A stretch of 64,000 nt of DNA from CANJDH01 sp031430015 (GTDB lineage: Bacteria; Pseudomonadota; Gammaproteobacteria; Burkholderiales; JAEUOS01). Positions 7,620-16,315 of the stretch are shown here, piece after piece. Location: positions 10,882 to 74,881 of the forward strand of contig JANPAR010000124.1 of assembly GCA_031430015.1 (NCBI GenBank), given 5' to 3'. Every line of letters starts with the position of its first letter. The first letter of the stretch is position 1. A program made the translations under genes and the position numbers. The notes under the pieces are model-generated. The model saw only the letters and a list, made by a program, of their open reading frames with translations, was not told where the DNA came from and did no database searches.

Positions 7620-9194
7620 TCAATGGCGGAAATGCCGGATGCCGGTGACCACCATCGCGATGCCGTGCTCATTGGCCGCTGCAATCACTTCGTCATCACG
7701 CATCGACCCGCCGGGCTGGATCACCGCTTTGGCGCCGGCTTCGGCGAGCACGTCGATGCCGTCGCGAAACGGAAAGAACGCATCCGACGCCACCGCAGCA
7801 CCCTTGAGCGAAAGGCCGGCATTCTGCGCCTTGATCGCGGCAATGCGGGTCGAGTCGACGCGGCTCATCTGCCCGGCACCGACGCCGAGCGTCATGCCAC
7901 CACCGCAGAACACGATGGCGTTGGACTTGACGAATTTGGCGACGCGCCAAGCGAACATGAGGTCGGCCATTTCGGCGACGGCGGGCGCGCGCTTGGTGAC
8001 GACTTTCAATTCGGCTTGCTGCACGTTTTTGGTATCGGGCGATTGCACCAGCAGGCCGCCGCCGACGCGCTTCATGTCGTAGCGGTTTGCGCCTTGGTCC
8101 ATCGGCACGGCCAGCAAGCGCACGTTTTGTTTTGCAGCAAATACCTCGCGCGCGCGGGCGTCGTAGCCGGTGGCGATCACGACTTCGACAAACTGTTTGG
8201 CTACCGCTTCAGCCGCAGCGCCATCGAGCACGCCGTTGAAGGCGATGATGCCGCCGAACGCCGAAGTGGGGTCGGTCTTGAGCGCCTTGGAATAGGCATC
8301 GAGTGCGTTCAGGCCAATCGCCACGCCACAGGGGTTGGCGTGCTTGACGATGACGCAGCATGCGATGGCGCGGTCGAATGACTTGACGCATTCCCAGGCG
8401 GCATCGGCATCGCCGATGTTGTTGTACGAGAGTTCCTTGCCCTGCAGTTGCGTGTAGGCAGCGAGTGAACCGCGAGCGGGTGCGGCCTCGCGGTAGAACG
8501 CCGCGCTCTGGTGCGGGTTCTCGCCGTAGCGCATCTCCTGCACTTTGGAAAATTGCAGGTTGAGGGTGCCAGGGTAGTCACTGCGCTCTGGCGTCGAATC
8601 GAGTGATGCAATCGACGTAAGGTAGCTGCTGATCGCGCCGTCATACGCTGCCGTGTGCGAATAGACTTTTGCCGCCAGCGCAAAGCGTGTCTCGCGCGTG
8701 GTCACGCCGCCGTGTGCCGCCATCTCATCGAGCACCCGCGCATAGTCAGACGGATCGACGATGACGGTGACGTGCTCCCAGTTCTTTGCCGCCGAGCGGA
8801 TCATTGCCGGGCCGCCGATGTCGATGTTCTCAATCGCATCGTCGAGCGAACAATCAGGCTTGGCAATGGTCTGCGTGAACGGATAGAGGTTGACGCACAC
8901 GAGGTCAATGTTCTCGATGCCGTGCTCGCGCATCTTGGCGACGTGCTCGGGCAGCGAACGGCGTCCGAGCAAGGCACCGTGAATCTTCGGATGCAGGGTC
9001 TTGACGCGGCCGTCGAGCATTTCGGGAAAGCCGGTGTAGTCCGACACCTCGATCACCGGGATGTCATGGTCGCGCAAGGCCTTCGCGGTGCCGCCAGTTG
9101 AGAGCAGGCGCACGCCGCGCTGATGCAGCGCACGTGCGAATTCGACAACGCCGGCCTTGTCCGACACCGACAGCAAGGCTTGGCTGATCGTCAT
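7620..9194 (-). CDS. purH: PurH, AICAR formyltransferase / IMP cyclohydrolase
   Basis: PurH carries out the last two steps of de novo purine synthesis. At 524 residues the length is exactly that of the family. The N-terminal MGS-like cyclohydrolase domain (about 1-200) contains SVSDKAGVVEFARAL and STGGTAKALRDHDIPV; the C-terminal transformylase domain contains RYGENPHQSAAFY, VKHANPCGVAIG and SDAFFPFRDGID. It lies 50 bases downstream of fis and 54 bases upstream of ruvC, probably in one transcript. Confidence 0.97.
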   Translation of the reverse strand: MTISQALLSVSDKAGVVEFARALHQRGVRLLSTGGTAKALRDHDIPVIEVSDYTGFPEMLDGRVKTLHPKIHGALLGRRSLPEHVAKMREHGIENIDLVCVNLYPFTQTIAKPDCSLDDAIENIDIGGPAMIRSAAKNWEHVTVIVDPSDYARVLDEMAAHGGVTTRETRFALAAKVYSHTAAYDGAISSYLTSIASLDSTPERSDYPGTLNLQFSKVQEMRYGENPHQSAAFYREAAPARGSLAAYTQLQGKELSYNNIGDADAAWECVKSFDRAIACCVIVKHANPCGVAIGLNALDAYSKALKTDPTSAFGGIIAFNGVLDGAAAEAVAKQFVEVVIATGYDARAREVFAAKQNVRLLAVPMDQGANRYDMKRVGGGLLVQSPDTKNVQQAELKVVTKRAPAVAEMADLMFAWRVAKFVKSNAIVFCGGGMTLGVGAGQMSRVDSTRIAAIKAQNAGLSLKGAAVASDAFFPFRDGIDVLAEAGAKAVIQPGGSMRDDEVIAAANEHGIAMVVTGIRHFRH

Positions 9195-9244
9195 TTGAGT
9201 CCCGCTCCCTATTTGATCCGTTACCTGATCCGTGATGTGATCGG

Positions 9245-9490
9245 CTATTTGATCTTGTGCAGCTGCATTTTCTTGCGCAGGGTATTGCGGTTGATGCCGA
9301 GGATGGTGGACGCCACAGTCTGGTTTCCTTGCGCCTCGCGCATGACGATTTCGATCATTGGCTTCTCCACCGCGTGCAGAACCATGTCGTAGACCGGGCT
9401 CGGTTTTGCACCGTCTAGGTCACGAAAATATTTGTCGAGATTCTTTCTCACACATTCGGTGATTTCACTGTGCTTCTCAGTCTTGCTCAT
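9245..9490 (-). CDS. fis: Fis-family DNA-binding protein
   Basis: Fis is a small nucleoid-associated DNA-bending protein. The 81-residue protein has the C-terminal helix-turn-helix with NQTVASTILGINRNTLRKKM, identical in layout to Fis and to the NtrC C-terminus. The start ATG overlaps the dusB stop (ATGA), the same gene order as the dusB-fis operon of E. coli, so translation is likely coupled. Confidence 0.94.
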   Translation of the reverse strand: MSKTEKHSEITECVRKNLDKYFRDLDGAKPSPVYDMVLHAVEKPMIEIVMREAQGNQTVASTILGINRNTLRKKMQLHKIK

Positions 9491-10587
9491 GCGGCCATCG
9501 CCTCCTGGGAGTGTCGGTTTGTCTCTGTGTCCGGTCCATCGTTGGCGCTGCTGCCGGCCACCGCATACTGCGCGGGCGGAGGCTCGTACTGCAAGCGTTC
9601 GTGGCGGATCATCTGCTCTACAAAAAAATCGTTGACGGCACGCAGTTGCTCTTGCGCGCCGTCGAGGGTGTTCATGTGCTGGCGAAACGCATGCGCGCCA
9701 GCCAGGCCCTTGGTGTACCAGATGATGTGCTTGCGTGCGATGCGCACGCCCTGGTATTCACCGTGAAAGGCGTAGTGGTCGAGCAGGTGCGCGCTCAGCA
9801 CTTCGCGCACTTCGCTCACGAGCGGCGCGGCGAGCAAGCTGCCGTGCGCAAGGTAGTGCGCGATCTCGCGAAAAATCCACGGGCGGCCTTGTGCCGCGCG
9901 CCCGATCATCAGCGCATCCGCGCCGGTGGCCTCGAGTACGGCGCGCGCCTTGTGCGGCGAATCGATATCGCCATTGGCCACGACCGGAATCGACACGGCG
10001 TCCTTGACTGCGCGAATTGTTTCGTACTCGGCATCGCCTTTGAAGCCGCAGGCGCGCGTGCGCCCGTGAAGCGTGAGCATTTGCACGCCGGCGCTCTCGG
10101 CCATGCGCGCGATGCGCAGGGCGTTACGGTTCTCCAGATTCCAGCCGGTGCGAAATTTCAAGGTCACCGGTACGCCGTTGGCACCCGACGACACGGCGGC
10201 AACCACAGTGTCGAGAATTTCGCCCACCAATGCTTCATTGGTGAGCAGTGCCGAGCCGGCCCACTTGTTGCAGACCTTCTTGGCCGGGCAGCCCATATTG
10301 ATGTCGATGATCTGTGCACCACGATCCACATTCACGCGCGCGGCCTCGGCCATCATCGAAGGCTCCGCGCCGGCGATTTGCACGGCGATGGGGGCAGACT
10401 CGCCATCGTGGTTCATGCGCTTCTTCGATTTCTCACTCGCATAGAGCGCGGTGTCGGAGGCCACCATCTCGGAAACCGCATAGCCCGCTCCGAGACGCTT
10501 CACCAGCTGGCGGAACGGCCGGTCCGTCACGCCCGCCATCGGTGCGGCGAACAGATTGTTCGGCAATGTGTGAGGTCCGATGCGCAC
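9487..10587 (-). CDS. dusB: DusB, tRNA-dihydrouridine synthase
   Basis: DusB reduces specific uridines of tRNA using FMN. The protein contains the family entry FAAPMAGVTDRPFR, the catalytic cysteine motif INMGCPAKKVCNK, and the FMN-phosphate region DALMIGRAAQGRPWIF. Homologues start near M-RIGPHTLPNNLFAAP, which here corresponds to GTG at 10587 (366 residues). The frame stays open to another GTG at 10641, which adds 18 residues without homology; neither has a strong ribosome binding site. A C-terminal tail (about residues 330-366) is not conserved. It heads the dusB-fis-purH-ruvCAB transcript. Confidence 0.93.
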   Translation of the reverse strand: MRIGPHTLPNNLFAAPMAGVTDRPFRQLVKRLGAGYAVSEMVASDTALYASEKSKKRMNHDGESAPIAVQIAGAEPSMMAEAARVNVDRGAQIIDINMGCPAKKVCNKWAGSALLTNEALVGEILDTVVAAVSSGANGVPVTLKFRTGWNLENRNALRIARMAESAGVQMLTLHGRTRACGFKGDAEYETIRAVKDAVSIPVVANGDIDSPHKARAVLEATGADALMIGRAAQGRPWIFREIAHYLAHGSLLAAPLVSEVREVLSAHLLDHYAFHGEYQGVRIARKHIIWYTKGLAGAHAFRQHMNTLDGAQEQLRAVNDFFVEQMIRHERLQYEPPPAQYAVAGSSANDGPDTETNRHSQEAMAA

Positions 10588-10676
10588 GATGAGCAAATAA
10601 TAAAAGTCAAGGGTGATGCGTGAATTGTTGCTATTTTGCACTGCCTAAAGTTTAAGCAATGACGGAAAGGGCGCGG

Positions 10677-10706
10677 ATTATACGCCTCGAAAAAGCATTA
10701 CATCAG
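10677..10706 (-). promoter_or_regulatory. Candidate sigma70 promoter for dusB-fis-purH-ruvCAB
   Basis: Minus strand: a perfect -10 TATAAT (10682-10677), with CTGATG at an 18-base spacing as a weak -35. It lies in the 115-base gap between the ubiH-like gene and dusB. The predicted transcript would begin near 10670 with a leader of roughly 80 bases to the GTG at 10587. Confidence 0.55.
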
Positions 10707-11824
10707 CGCACGCCGAACATCATGCGCCGCGCTATTGCGTGCCGCAGCGGCGGCAGCAAATTGAACAGGGCGAGGCCTGCGCCGCGCGCAATGCGCAGGG
10801 GCACCAGCTGGTTGGAGAACAGTGAGACATATTGATCGGTGAGGCTGATGGTGGCAGTGCGGTCGCGCGCGCGCTGTGAAGCGAAGCGGATGAGGGCAGT
10901 CTCCGTCACGCCGGCCTCAAACGCCTGCGCGAGCTCAAACGCGTCGCGCAGACCGAGGTTGAGACCCTGCCCGGCGACCGGGTGCAGAGTTTGGGCGGCG
11001 TTGCCTAGAGCGATGCTGCGGGGATGCGAGGCCGGGGCGGCCTGTACCAAGGACAGCGGAAAAGCCGCGCGCGTGGCCACGCGGTTCCAGCTGCGTTGCG
11101 CGAAGGCAGTGGCGTGCGTCAGTCGTGCGCGGAATGCGTCGTCATCCAGCTCCAGCAGGGCGCGCGCGTGGTCATCGCGCATGCACCAGACCACGCTATA
11201 GCCGCGCTCCAGCGGCAGCAATGCGAGCGGCCCTTCGGCGGTGAAGCGCTCGAACGCGCGTCCGTCATGCGCCTCGTCACTCCAGGCCTCGGTGACGATG
11301 GCGGTCTGGCCGTATTCCTTGCGCTCGGCATTTGCGGGCGGTTTGCCTTCGGCGATCAGCAGCAATGGCGTGGCGTGTTGTTGCTCACCAGCATCGGAAC
11401 GAATGGTGGCGATCACGCCATCCGCTGCGCAGGTGCTGTCGCACAAGTCGTGCGCGTTGTCGATGCGGATGCCCGCGTCCAGCGCGGCTTGGCGCAAGGC
11501 TTGTGTGAGCGCACCCAGGCGCGCGACGAAGCCCACGGCATCGAGTTGATAGTCAGCTGCTTCGATGCGCGTTTGCCCGAAGCCGCCTTGCTGGCTGACG
11601 TGGATATGTGCAATCGGTGTCGCGGCGATGCTGGGCCACACACCGAGCCGCTCAAGGATCAGGCGGCTGCCATGCGCCAGCGCGATGGCGCGCGGATCGT
11701 GTTGGGTTGCACCTGCGGGCTTCGCATCGATCACGCGCACGGCGTGGCCGCGCTGGTGCAGGGCCAGCGCGGAGGTGAGGCCAACCGGGCCGGCACCGGC
11801 GATCAGGATCGATTGGCCGCTCAC
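10703..11824 (-). CDS. ubiH: UbiH/UbiF-family FAD-dependent hydroxylase (ubiquinone biosynthesis)
   Basis: This is a group A flavoprotein monooxygenase, probably one of the ubiquinone-ring hydroxylases. Residues 1-30 hold the FAD fold (ILIAGAGPVGLTSALAL); the second FAD motif is GNAAQTLHPVAGQGLNLG near residue 290. At 373 residues it is slightly short for the family (about 390-410). The position directly downstream of pepP matches the pepP-ubiH order in many proteobacteria, which is why I use the symbol. A second family member lies at 30595; which one acts at which ring position cannot be told from sequence. Confidence 0.85.
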   Translation of the reverse strand: MSGQSILIAGAGPVGLTSALALHQRGHAVRVIDAKPAGATQHDPRAIALAHGSRLILERLGVWPSIAATPIAHIHVSQQGGFGQTRIEAADYQLDAVGFVARLGALTQALRQAALDAGIRIDNAHDLCDSTCAADGVIATIRSDAGEQQHATPLLLIAEGKPPANAERKEYGQTAIVTEAWSDEAHDGRAFERFTAEGPLALLPLERGYSVVWCMRDDHARALLELDDDAFRARLTHATAFAQRSWNRVATRAAFPLSLVQAAPASHPRSIALGNAAQTLHPVAGQGLNLGLRDAFELAQAFEAGVTETALIRFASQRARDRTATISLTDQYVSLFSNQLVPLRIARGAGLALFNLLPPLRHAIARRMMFGVR

Positions 11825-11860
11825 GGCATTTGCATGCTCTGTTTGCCGCGCACGCCGGTG

Positions 11861-13264
11861 TCAGCTGCGCATCAAGGCTTCGATATCAGCGACGCTGCGC
11901 GGGCAGTCTTCGGTAATGAATTCACAGCCCTCTGCCGTGACCAGCGCATCGTCTTCGATACGAATGCCGATATTCCAGAACGCTTGCGGCACATCATCAG
12001 CGGGACGCACGTAAATACCCGGCTCGATGGTGACCATGTTGCCCGGTTGCAACGGCAGCCAACGGCCTTCGGCGGCGGGGGCTGCCGGGACGGCCGTGCC
12101 TGCCGGGTGGCTGCCTGCGGCGGCTGCACTGGCCGGCGCATTTTCCTTGTACGGCCCGGCATCGTGTACATCCATCCCAAGCCAATGTCCGGTGCGGTGC
12201 ATGTAAAAGCGGAAGTAGCCGCCTTCGCGTTTGTTGCCTAACTCAATCGCGGTGTCGAGGCTGCCGCTGAGCAGGCCGGCGTCGAGCATGCCCTGTGCGA
12301 GCACCTTGACGGCGGCTTCGTGCGGCACGTTGTAGGGCGTGCCGGGGCGTGTCGCCGCTTTAGCGGCGGCTTGTGCGGCGAGCACGATTTGGTAAAGGTC
12401 GCTTTGCGGTCCGGAAAATTTGCCGTTGACCGGGAAGGTGCGCGTGATGTCGCTCGCGTAACTGCCAAGCTCGCAGCCGGCATCGATCAGCAGCAGGTCA
12501 CCGTTGCGCAGTGCCGCGTTGTTGGCGGTGTAGTGCAGCACGCAGGCGTTGGCACCGCCCGCGACGATCGAGCCATACGCGGGGTACTCGGAGCCGTTGC
12601 GGCGAAATTCATGCAGCAGCTCGGCCTCGATTTCATATTCGTGTTTGCCGGGCTTTGTCGCGCGCATGGCGCGGCGGTGCGCTTCGCTGGAGATGGTGGC
12701 GGCGCGGCGCATGACGGCGATTTCGTGCACATCCTTGACCAGGCGCATCGGATCGAGCAGGGCGCGCACGTCAACGGTGGCGCCGGGCGGGGTCTGGCCG
12801 GTACGCACCAGATTGCGCACGCTATTGATGGCGGTCAGCACACGTGTATCGAACGCGGCATCGAAGCCGATCGAATAAAACAAATTCGGTTGGCCCGCCA
12901 ACAGCGCTGCGAGCCGCGCGTCAAACTCTTCGATGGGGTAGGCCTCGTCGAAGCCGAAGGTTTGCCCGGCAGCATCCGGCCCAAAGCGAAAGCCGTCCCA
13001 GATTTCGCGCTCTTCGTGCTTGGGGCGGCAGAACAAAATCGATTTGTTCATCGCACCGGCGAGCAGCACCACGACACTGTCCGGCTCTGTGAAGCCGGAG
13101 AGGTAATAGAAGTAGCTGTCGTGGCGATAGGGGTAGTGGGTGTCGCGGTTGCGCGCGGCTTCGGGCGCGGTAGGCAAAATCGCGATGCCGCCGCCGAGGG
13201 CGCACATGCGTTCGGCGAGGCGTGCGCGCCGCGATGCGTAGGGGGAGAAATCGAAGGAGTTCAT
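11861..13264 (-). CDS. pepP: PepP, Xaa-Pro aminopeptidase
   Basis: Aminopeptidase P removes N-terminal residues next to proline. The 467-residue protein has the N-terminal AMP_N domain (about 1-140, with YYLSGFTEPDSVVVL) and the C-terminal creatinase/aminopeptidase fold with the dimetal ligands in LLIDAGCELGSYASDITRTF, HRTGHWLGMDVHD and TIEPGIYV. Between DVHDAGPY and LQPGNMVTIEPG there is an Ala/Pro/Gly-rich insertion of about 25 residues not expected in the family; it is one of several such insertions in this window. The gene is upstream of the ubiH-like gene, 36 bases apart. Confidence 0.94.
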   Translation of the reverse strand: MNSFDFSPYASRRARLAERMCALGGGIAILPTAPEAARNRDTHYPYRHDSYFYYLSGFTEPDSVVVLLAGAMNKSILFCRPKHEEREIWDGFRFGPDAAGQTFGFDEAYPIEEFDARLAALLAGQPNLFYSIGFDAAFDTRVLTAINSVRNLVRTGQTPPGATVDVRALLDPMRLVKDVHEIAVMRRAATISSEAHRRAMRATKPGKHEYEIEAELLHEFRRNGSEYPAYGSIVAGGANACVLHYTANNAALRNGDLLLIDAGCELGSYASDITRTFPVNGKFSGPQSDLYQIVLAAQAAAKAATRPGTPYNVPHEAAVKVLAQGMLDAGLLSGSLDTAIELGNKREGGYFRFYMHRTGHWLGMDVHDAGPYKENAPASAAAAGSHPAGTAVPAAPAAEGRWLPLQPGNMVTIEPGIYVRPADDVPQAFWNIGIRIEDDALVTAEGCEFITEDCPRSVADIEALMRS

Positions 13265-13268
13265 CGCA

Positions 13269-14075
13269 TCATTGTATTGCGCGGTTTAGTGTCACGGTTT
13301 CGCGCAGTCTGGTGTCGAGGTGGGCCAGCCGCTCGGGTGTGCCGATGTCTTCCCACTCCCCTGCGTGCAACTCGCCGCTCACCTGTTGGGTGAGCATGGC
13401 GGCGCGCAGCAGCGGCGCGAGTTTGGCCTTGCCGCCGCGCGGCACATCGTTGAACAAACTGGGGCGATAGATGCCGATACCGCTGAAGGTAAGGCGCGGC
13501 AGGCCGCTTTGATGGGTGCCACTGGTGCTGCCATTGCCGCTATTGCCGGTGGGGCCAGTCGTGCGGCTAATGCCGATGCCGGTGCTTTCGTCAAATACGC
13601 GCCCGCCTTCGAGGAAAAAATCACCTTCGGGATGTTGCGATGGATTGGGCACCATGACCAGATGCGCGAGGGCGTTTGAGGCGATCATCTGTTGAGCCAA
13701 CGTCAGCGCGCGCGCCGGGTCGAAGTCGCACCAGATGTCGCCATTGATGACGAGAAATGGTTCGTCTTGCAGGGTGATGAGAGGCAGGGCGTTGGCAATG
13801 CCGCCTGCCGTTTCCAGCGCGGAACCAGCGGCCTCGCCCTCGGGAGAATAGGTAATACCAAGGCTCTTCGGGGCATCGTGCGCAAGAGTGGCTTCCACCA
13901 TGGCTCCCAGCCATGCATGGTTGATGATTATTTGCGTGAAGCCGGCGTGCGCGAGGCGTTCGAGATGCCACACGATCAAGGCTTTGCCACCTGCTTTGAG
14001 GAGCGGTTTGGGAGTCGTGTCGGTGAGCGGGCGCATGCGCTCGCCACGGCCCGCCGCGAGGATCATGGCTTTCAT
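13269..14075 (-). CDS. murU: MurU-like N-acetylmuramate alpha-1-phosphate uridylyltransferase
   Basis: MurU transfers UMP to MurNAc-1-phosphate in the peptidoglycan-recycling route that bypasses fosfomycin-sensitive synthesis. The nucleotidyltransferase signature MILAAGRGERMRPLTDTTPK is at the N-terminus, followed by FLVINGDIWCDFD (metal-binding Asp) and LTFSGIGIYRPSLF. A Gly/Ser/Thr-rich insertion of about 25 residues (GPTGNSGNGSTSGTHQSG) precedes the last motif. I chose ATG 14075 (MKAMILAAG); the frame is open to 14108 but that would overlap azlD. The partner amgK lies upstream beyond azlD-azlC. Confidence 0.85.
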   Translation of the reverse strand: MKAMILAAGRGERMRPLTDTTPKPLLKAGGKALIVWHLERLAHAGFTQIIINHAWLGAMVEATLAHDAPKSLGITYSPEGEAAGSALETAGGIANALPLITLQDEPFLVINGDIWCDFDPARALTLAQQMIASNALAHLVMVPNPSQHPEGDFFLEGGRVFDESTGIGISRTTGPTGNSGNGSTSGTHQSGLPRLTFSGIGIYRPSLFNDVPRGGKAKLAPLLRAAMLTQQVSGELHAGEWEDIGTPERLAHLDTRLRETVTLNRAIQ

Positions 14076-14083
14076 GGGGGTCA

Positions 14084-14392
14084 TCATCGGAGCCATTGAA
14101 TCATCCATAGCGCCAGCATGCCGCCGCCGATAGTGGCGAGCACGTTGCGCGTGCGCCAGGCGATGGCCGCTGCGAGCAGACCTGCCAACAAGCGCGGCTC
14201 ACCCAGTGAAATCGCGCCGTGCGCGATCAGCAGATCAGGCCAGATCAGCGCCGTGAGCGCGGCCACTGGCACGAAGCGCAGCATGCGCTCGAACCAGGCG
14301 GGAATGCCGACGCGCCCCGCCGCGCCGATGAACGAGAGGCGAATCGCAAACGTCAACGCCCCCGCCAGCACTCCGGTAAGCCACAGGCTCAT
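14084..14392 (-). CDS. azlD: AzlD-family branched-chain amino-acid exporter subunit
   Basis: AzlD is the small partner of AzlC in branched-chain amino-acid export. The 102-residue protein has about four membrane helices and the sequence ALTFAIRLSFIGAAGR near the start followed by RMLRFVPVAALTALIWPDLL, typical of the family. Its ATG overlaps the azlC stop by four bases, so the two are translationally coupled. The pair sits between amgK and murU. Confidence 0.85.
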   Translation of the reverse strand: MSLWLTGVLAGALTFAIRLSFIGAAGRVGIPAWFERMLRFVPVAALTALIWPDLLIAHGAISLGEPRLLAGLLAAAIAWRTRNVLATIGGGMLALWMIQWLR

Positions 14393-15102
14393 GCGGACTC
14401 CCTCGCTGCACCAGCCGGTGTGGCACGTGCCTCAACCAACACGCCCGCCGCCATCCCCGCAAGCGCAGCAGCCACGATGGCGAGCTTGAACGGCAGTGCG
14501 AATGCGCCCACGGAGACTGCACCCGCTACTACCATCGCCGCCCATATTGCACGGTCGCGCAACAGCGGCACGACGATAGCGATGAAGGTGAGGGTACCGG
14601 CGAAATCAAGCGACCACGATGCGGGGATCTGCCCGCCCAACACGACGCCCGCCGCGCACGAGAGTTGCCAGGTGATCCACAGGCCGAAGCCCGCGCCGAA
14701 CAAATACCAGTGGCGGGTAGCCGGTGAGACATCGCTCTCAAAGCGGGCCAACACGGTCGCGTAGGCTTCGTCGGTGAGCAGGTAGGCGAGCAGTGCCTTC
14801 CAGCGCAACGGCAGGTGTGCCAGCGATTCGGCGAGCGCAGCCGAGTAGAGTGCATGACGCAGATTGATGATGCCGACCGAGAGCACCATCAAGGCGCCTG
14901 GCGTGCCGGCCGCAACCAGTTGGGTGAGCATGAATTGCGCTGAGCCGGCGAACACGATGCAGGAAATCGCCAGGGCGAGCAGTGGTGGAAGCCCGGCCTT
15001 GATGGCGAGGACACCGTAGATCAGGCCGAAGGGAATGGCACCGACCAGCATTGGCACGACGGCGGTGAGACCGGAACGAAACTCGTTGCGCGGTGTATGC
15101 AA
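14389..15102 (-). CDS. azlC: AzlC-family branched-chain amino-acid permease
   Basis: AzlC is the large membrane subunit of the AzlCD exporter. The core includes GLTAVVPMLVGAIPFGLIYG, ALAISCIVFAGSAQFMLTQL and LLAYLLTDEAYATV, all family hallmarks. The frame extends upstream to 15330 but that part overlaps amgK completely and has no homology. No ATG exists between the amgK stop (15123) and the first helix, so a TTG at 15102 (238 codons including stop) is my choice; CTG at 15114 or 15126 is possible. Translation may depend on coupling to amgK. Confidence 0.82.
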   Translation of the reverse strand: MHTPRNEFRSGLTAVVPMLVGAIPFGLIYGVLAIKAGLPPLLALAISCIVFAGSAQFMLTQLVAAGTPGALMVLSVGIINLRHALYSAALAESLAHLPLRWKALLAYLLTDEAYATVLARFESDVSPATRHWYLFGAGFGLWITWQLSCAAGVVLGGQIPASWSLDFAGTLTFIAIVVPLLRDRAIWAAMVVAGAVSVGAFALPFKLAIVAAALAGMAAGVLVEARATPAGAARESA

Positions 15103-15122
15103 GATAGGCGCCAGCGCTGTGT

Positions 15123-16244
15123 TCAGAAAGTGTAGGCGGCGCGCGGCTCGACTTGCTCGATTTCGTGCAACAGGCGCAACAGATGCACGAACACGCCGTA
15201 GCGCGCGCAGACCCTGGTGACGTAGTGCATCACCAGCGGCAAATCCTTGAGAGAGCCGTCCTTGCCATCGCGGTGATACAGGCGCGCGAAAATGCCCAGC
15301 ACCTTGAGATGGCGCTGCAAGCCCATCCATTCGAAGTCACGGTAAAAATCGGCGAACTCGCTGTGGACCGGCAGCCCGGCCTTGCGTGCCGCTTCCCAAT
15401 AGCGGATTACCCAGTCGAGTACGCGCTCTTCTTCCCACTCGATGTACGCGTCCTTGAACAACGACGCGAGGTCATAGGTGATCGGGCCGTAGACCGCGTC
15501 CTGAAAATCGAGGATGCCCGGGTTGGTGAGGCCTGCTCCGGGGGCGCACGCGCCGCTTGCCGCCGCGCCGCCGGGGTCAGTGGGAGTGCCAGTGATGTTT
15601 CGGCGGGCGCCGTCGACGCTGGCCGCCGTTGCCGGTGTCATCACCATCAAATTGCGCGAGTGGTAATCACGATGCACCATCACCTGCGGCTGCGCAAGAT
15701 TGTTTTCAAGCAAAGTCTCGAAGGCCTGCGCGATCACCCTGCGTTGTGCGTCCGTCAGCGTCAAGCCCTTGTGCTTGGTGATGTACCACTCCGGCAGCAA
15801 CTCCATCTCGCGCAGCAAGAGCGCGCGGTCATACGGCGGCAGCACGCCCGGCTGAGAGGCACTCTGGAAGCGGATCAGCGCAGCACAGGCGTCGCGATAC
15901 AGGGCATCGGCACGTTCCGGCGCAGCTTGCAGGGCCGCAAGATAAGTGGTGTCACCGAGATCGGTGAGGAGCAAAAATCCCTGCGCGAGGTCTTGTGCCA
16001 GCACGGCGGGTGCGCTTACACCGGCGTCTCTCAGCAGTGCGGCGACCTGGATGAAGGGGCGGCAATCCTCGCGCGCGGGCGGCGCGTCCATCACGATTTG
16101 CGATGCGGCGCCATCGGCAAAGCTGACCCGGAAATAGCGGCGAAAACTCGCGTCGGCCGACGCCGGCGCCAGGGTGAACGCGCGCCCCGGCAGGGCGCTG
16201 CGCAACCAGGTTTCCAGGGCGGTGAGGCGGTCGGTGTGTGACAT
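15123..16244 (-). CDS. amgK: AmgK-like N-acetylmuramate/N-acetylglucosamine kinase
   Basis: AmgK phosphorylates recovered MurNAc/GlcNAc at the anomeric position, feeding MurU. The aminoglycoside-phosphotransferase fold is shown by MVHRDYHSRNLMVM (catalytic HRD and Asn) and ILDFQDAVYGPITYDLASLF (metal-binding DFQD). Between these motifs an insertion of about 37 Ala/Gly/Thr/Pro-rich residues is present (about 15535-15640). Divergent orientation to lptD matches Pseudomonas and many betaproteobacteria. Unlike there, azlC and azlD separate it from murU. Confidence 0.88.
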   Translation of the reverse strand: MSHTDRLTALETWLRSALPGRAFTLAPASADASFRRYFRVSFADGAASQIVMDAPPAREDCRPFIQVAALLRDAGVSAPAVLAQDLAQGFLLLTDLGDTTYLAALQAAPERADALYRDACAALIRFQSASQPGVLPPYDRALLLREMELLPEWYITKHKGLTLTDAQRRVIAQAFETLLENNLAQPQVMVHRDYHSRNLMVMTPATAASVDGARRNITGTPTDPGGAAASGACAPGAGLTNPGILDFQDAVYGPITYDLASLFKDAYIEWEEERVLDWVIRYWEAARKAGLPVHSEFADFYRDFEWMGLQRHLKVLGIFARLYHRDGKDGSLKDLPLVMHYVTRVCARYGVFVHLLRLLHEIEQVEPRAAYTF

Positions 16245-16249
16245 ATAAT
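16221..16249 (+). promoter_or_regulatory. Possible promoter upstream of lptD
   Basis: A perfect TATAAT lies at 16244-16249 on the plus strand, 67 bases before the chosen lptD start and overlapping the amgK start codon. The -35 region at 17-base spacing (GGTGAG) is poor, so this is a weak call based mainly on the -10 and position. Confidence 0.3.
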
Positions 16250-16315
16250 TTCCGTCTGAATTTTAGCGGAATCGCCTGTGCGTTCACTCTGGTGAATGCG
16301 CCCTGTCCCCGTCCG

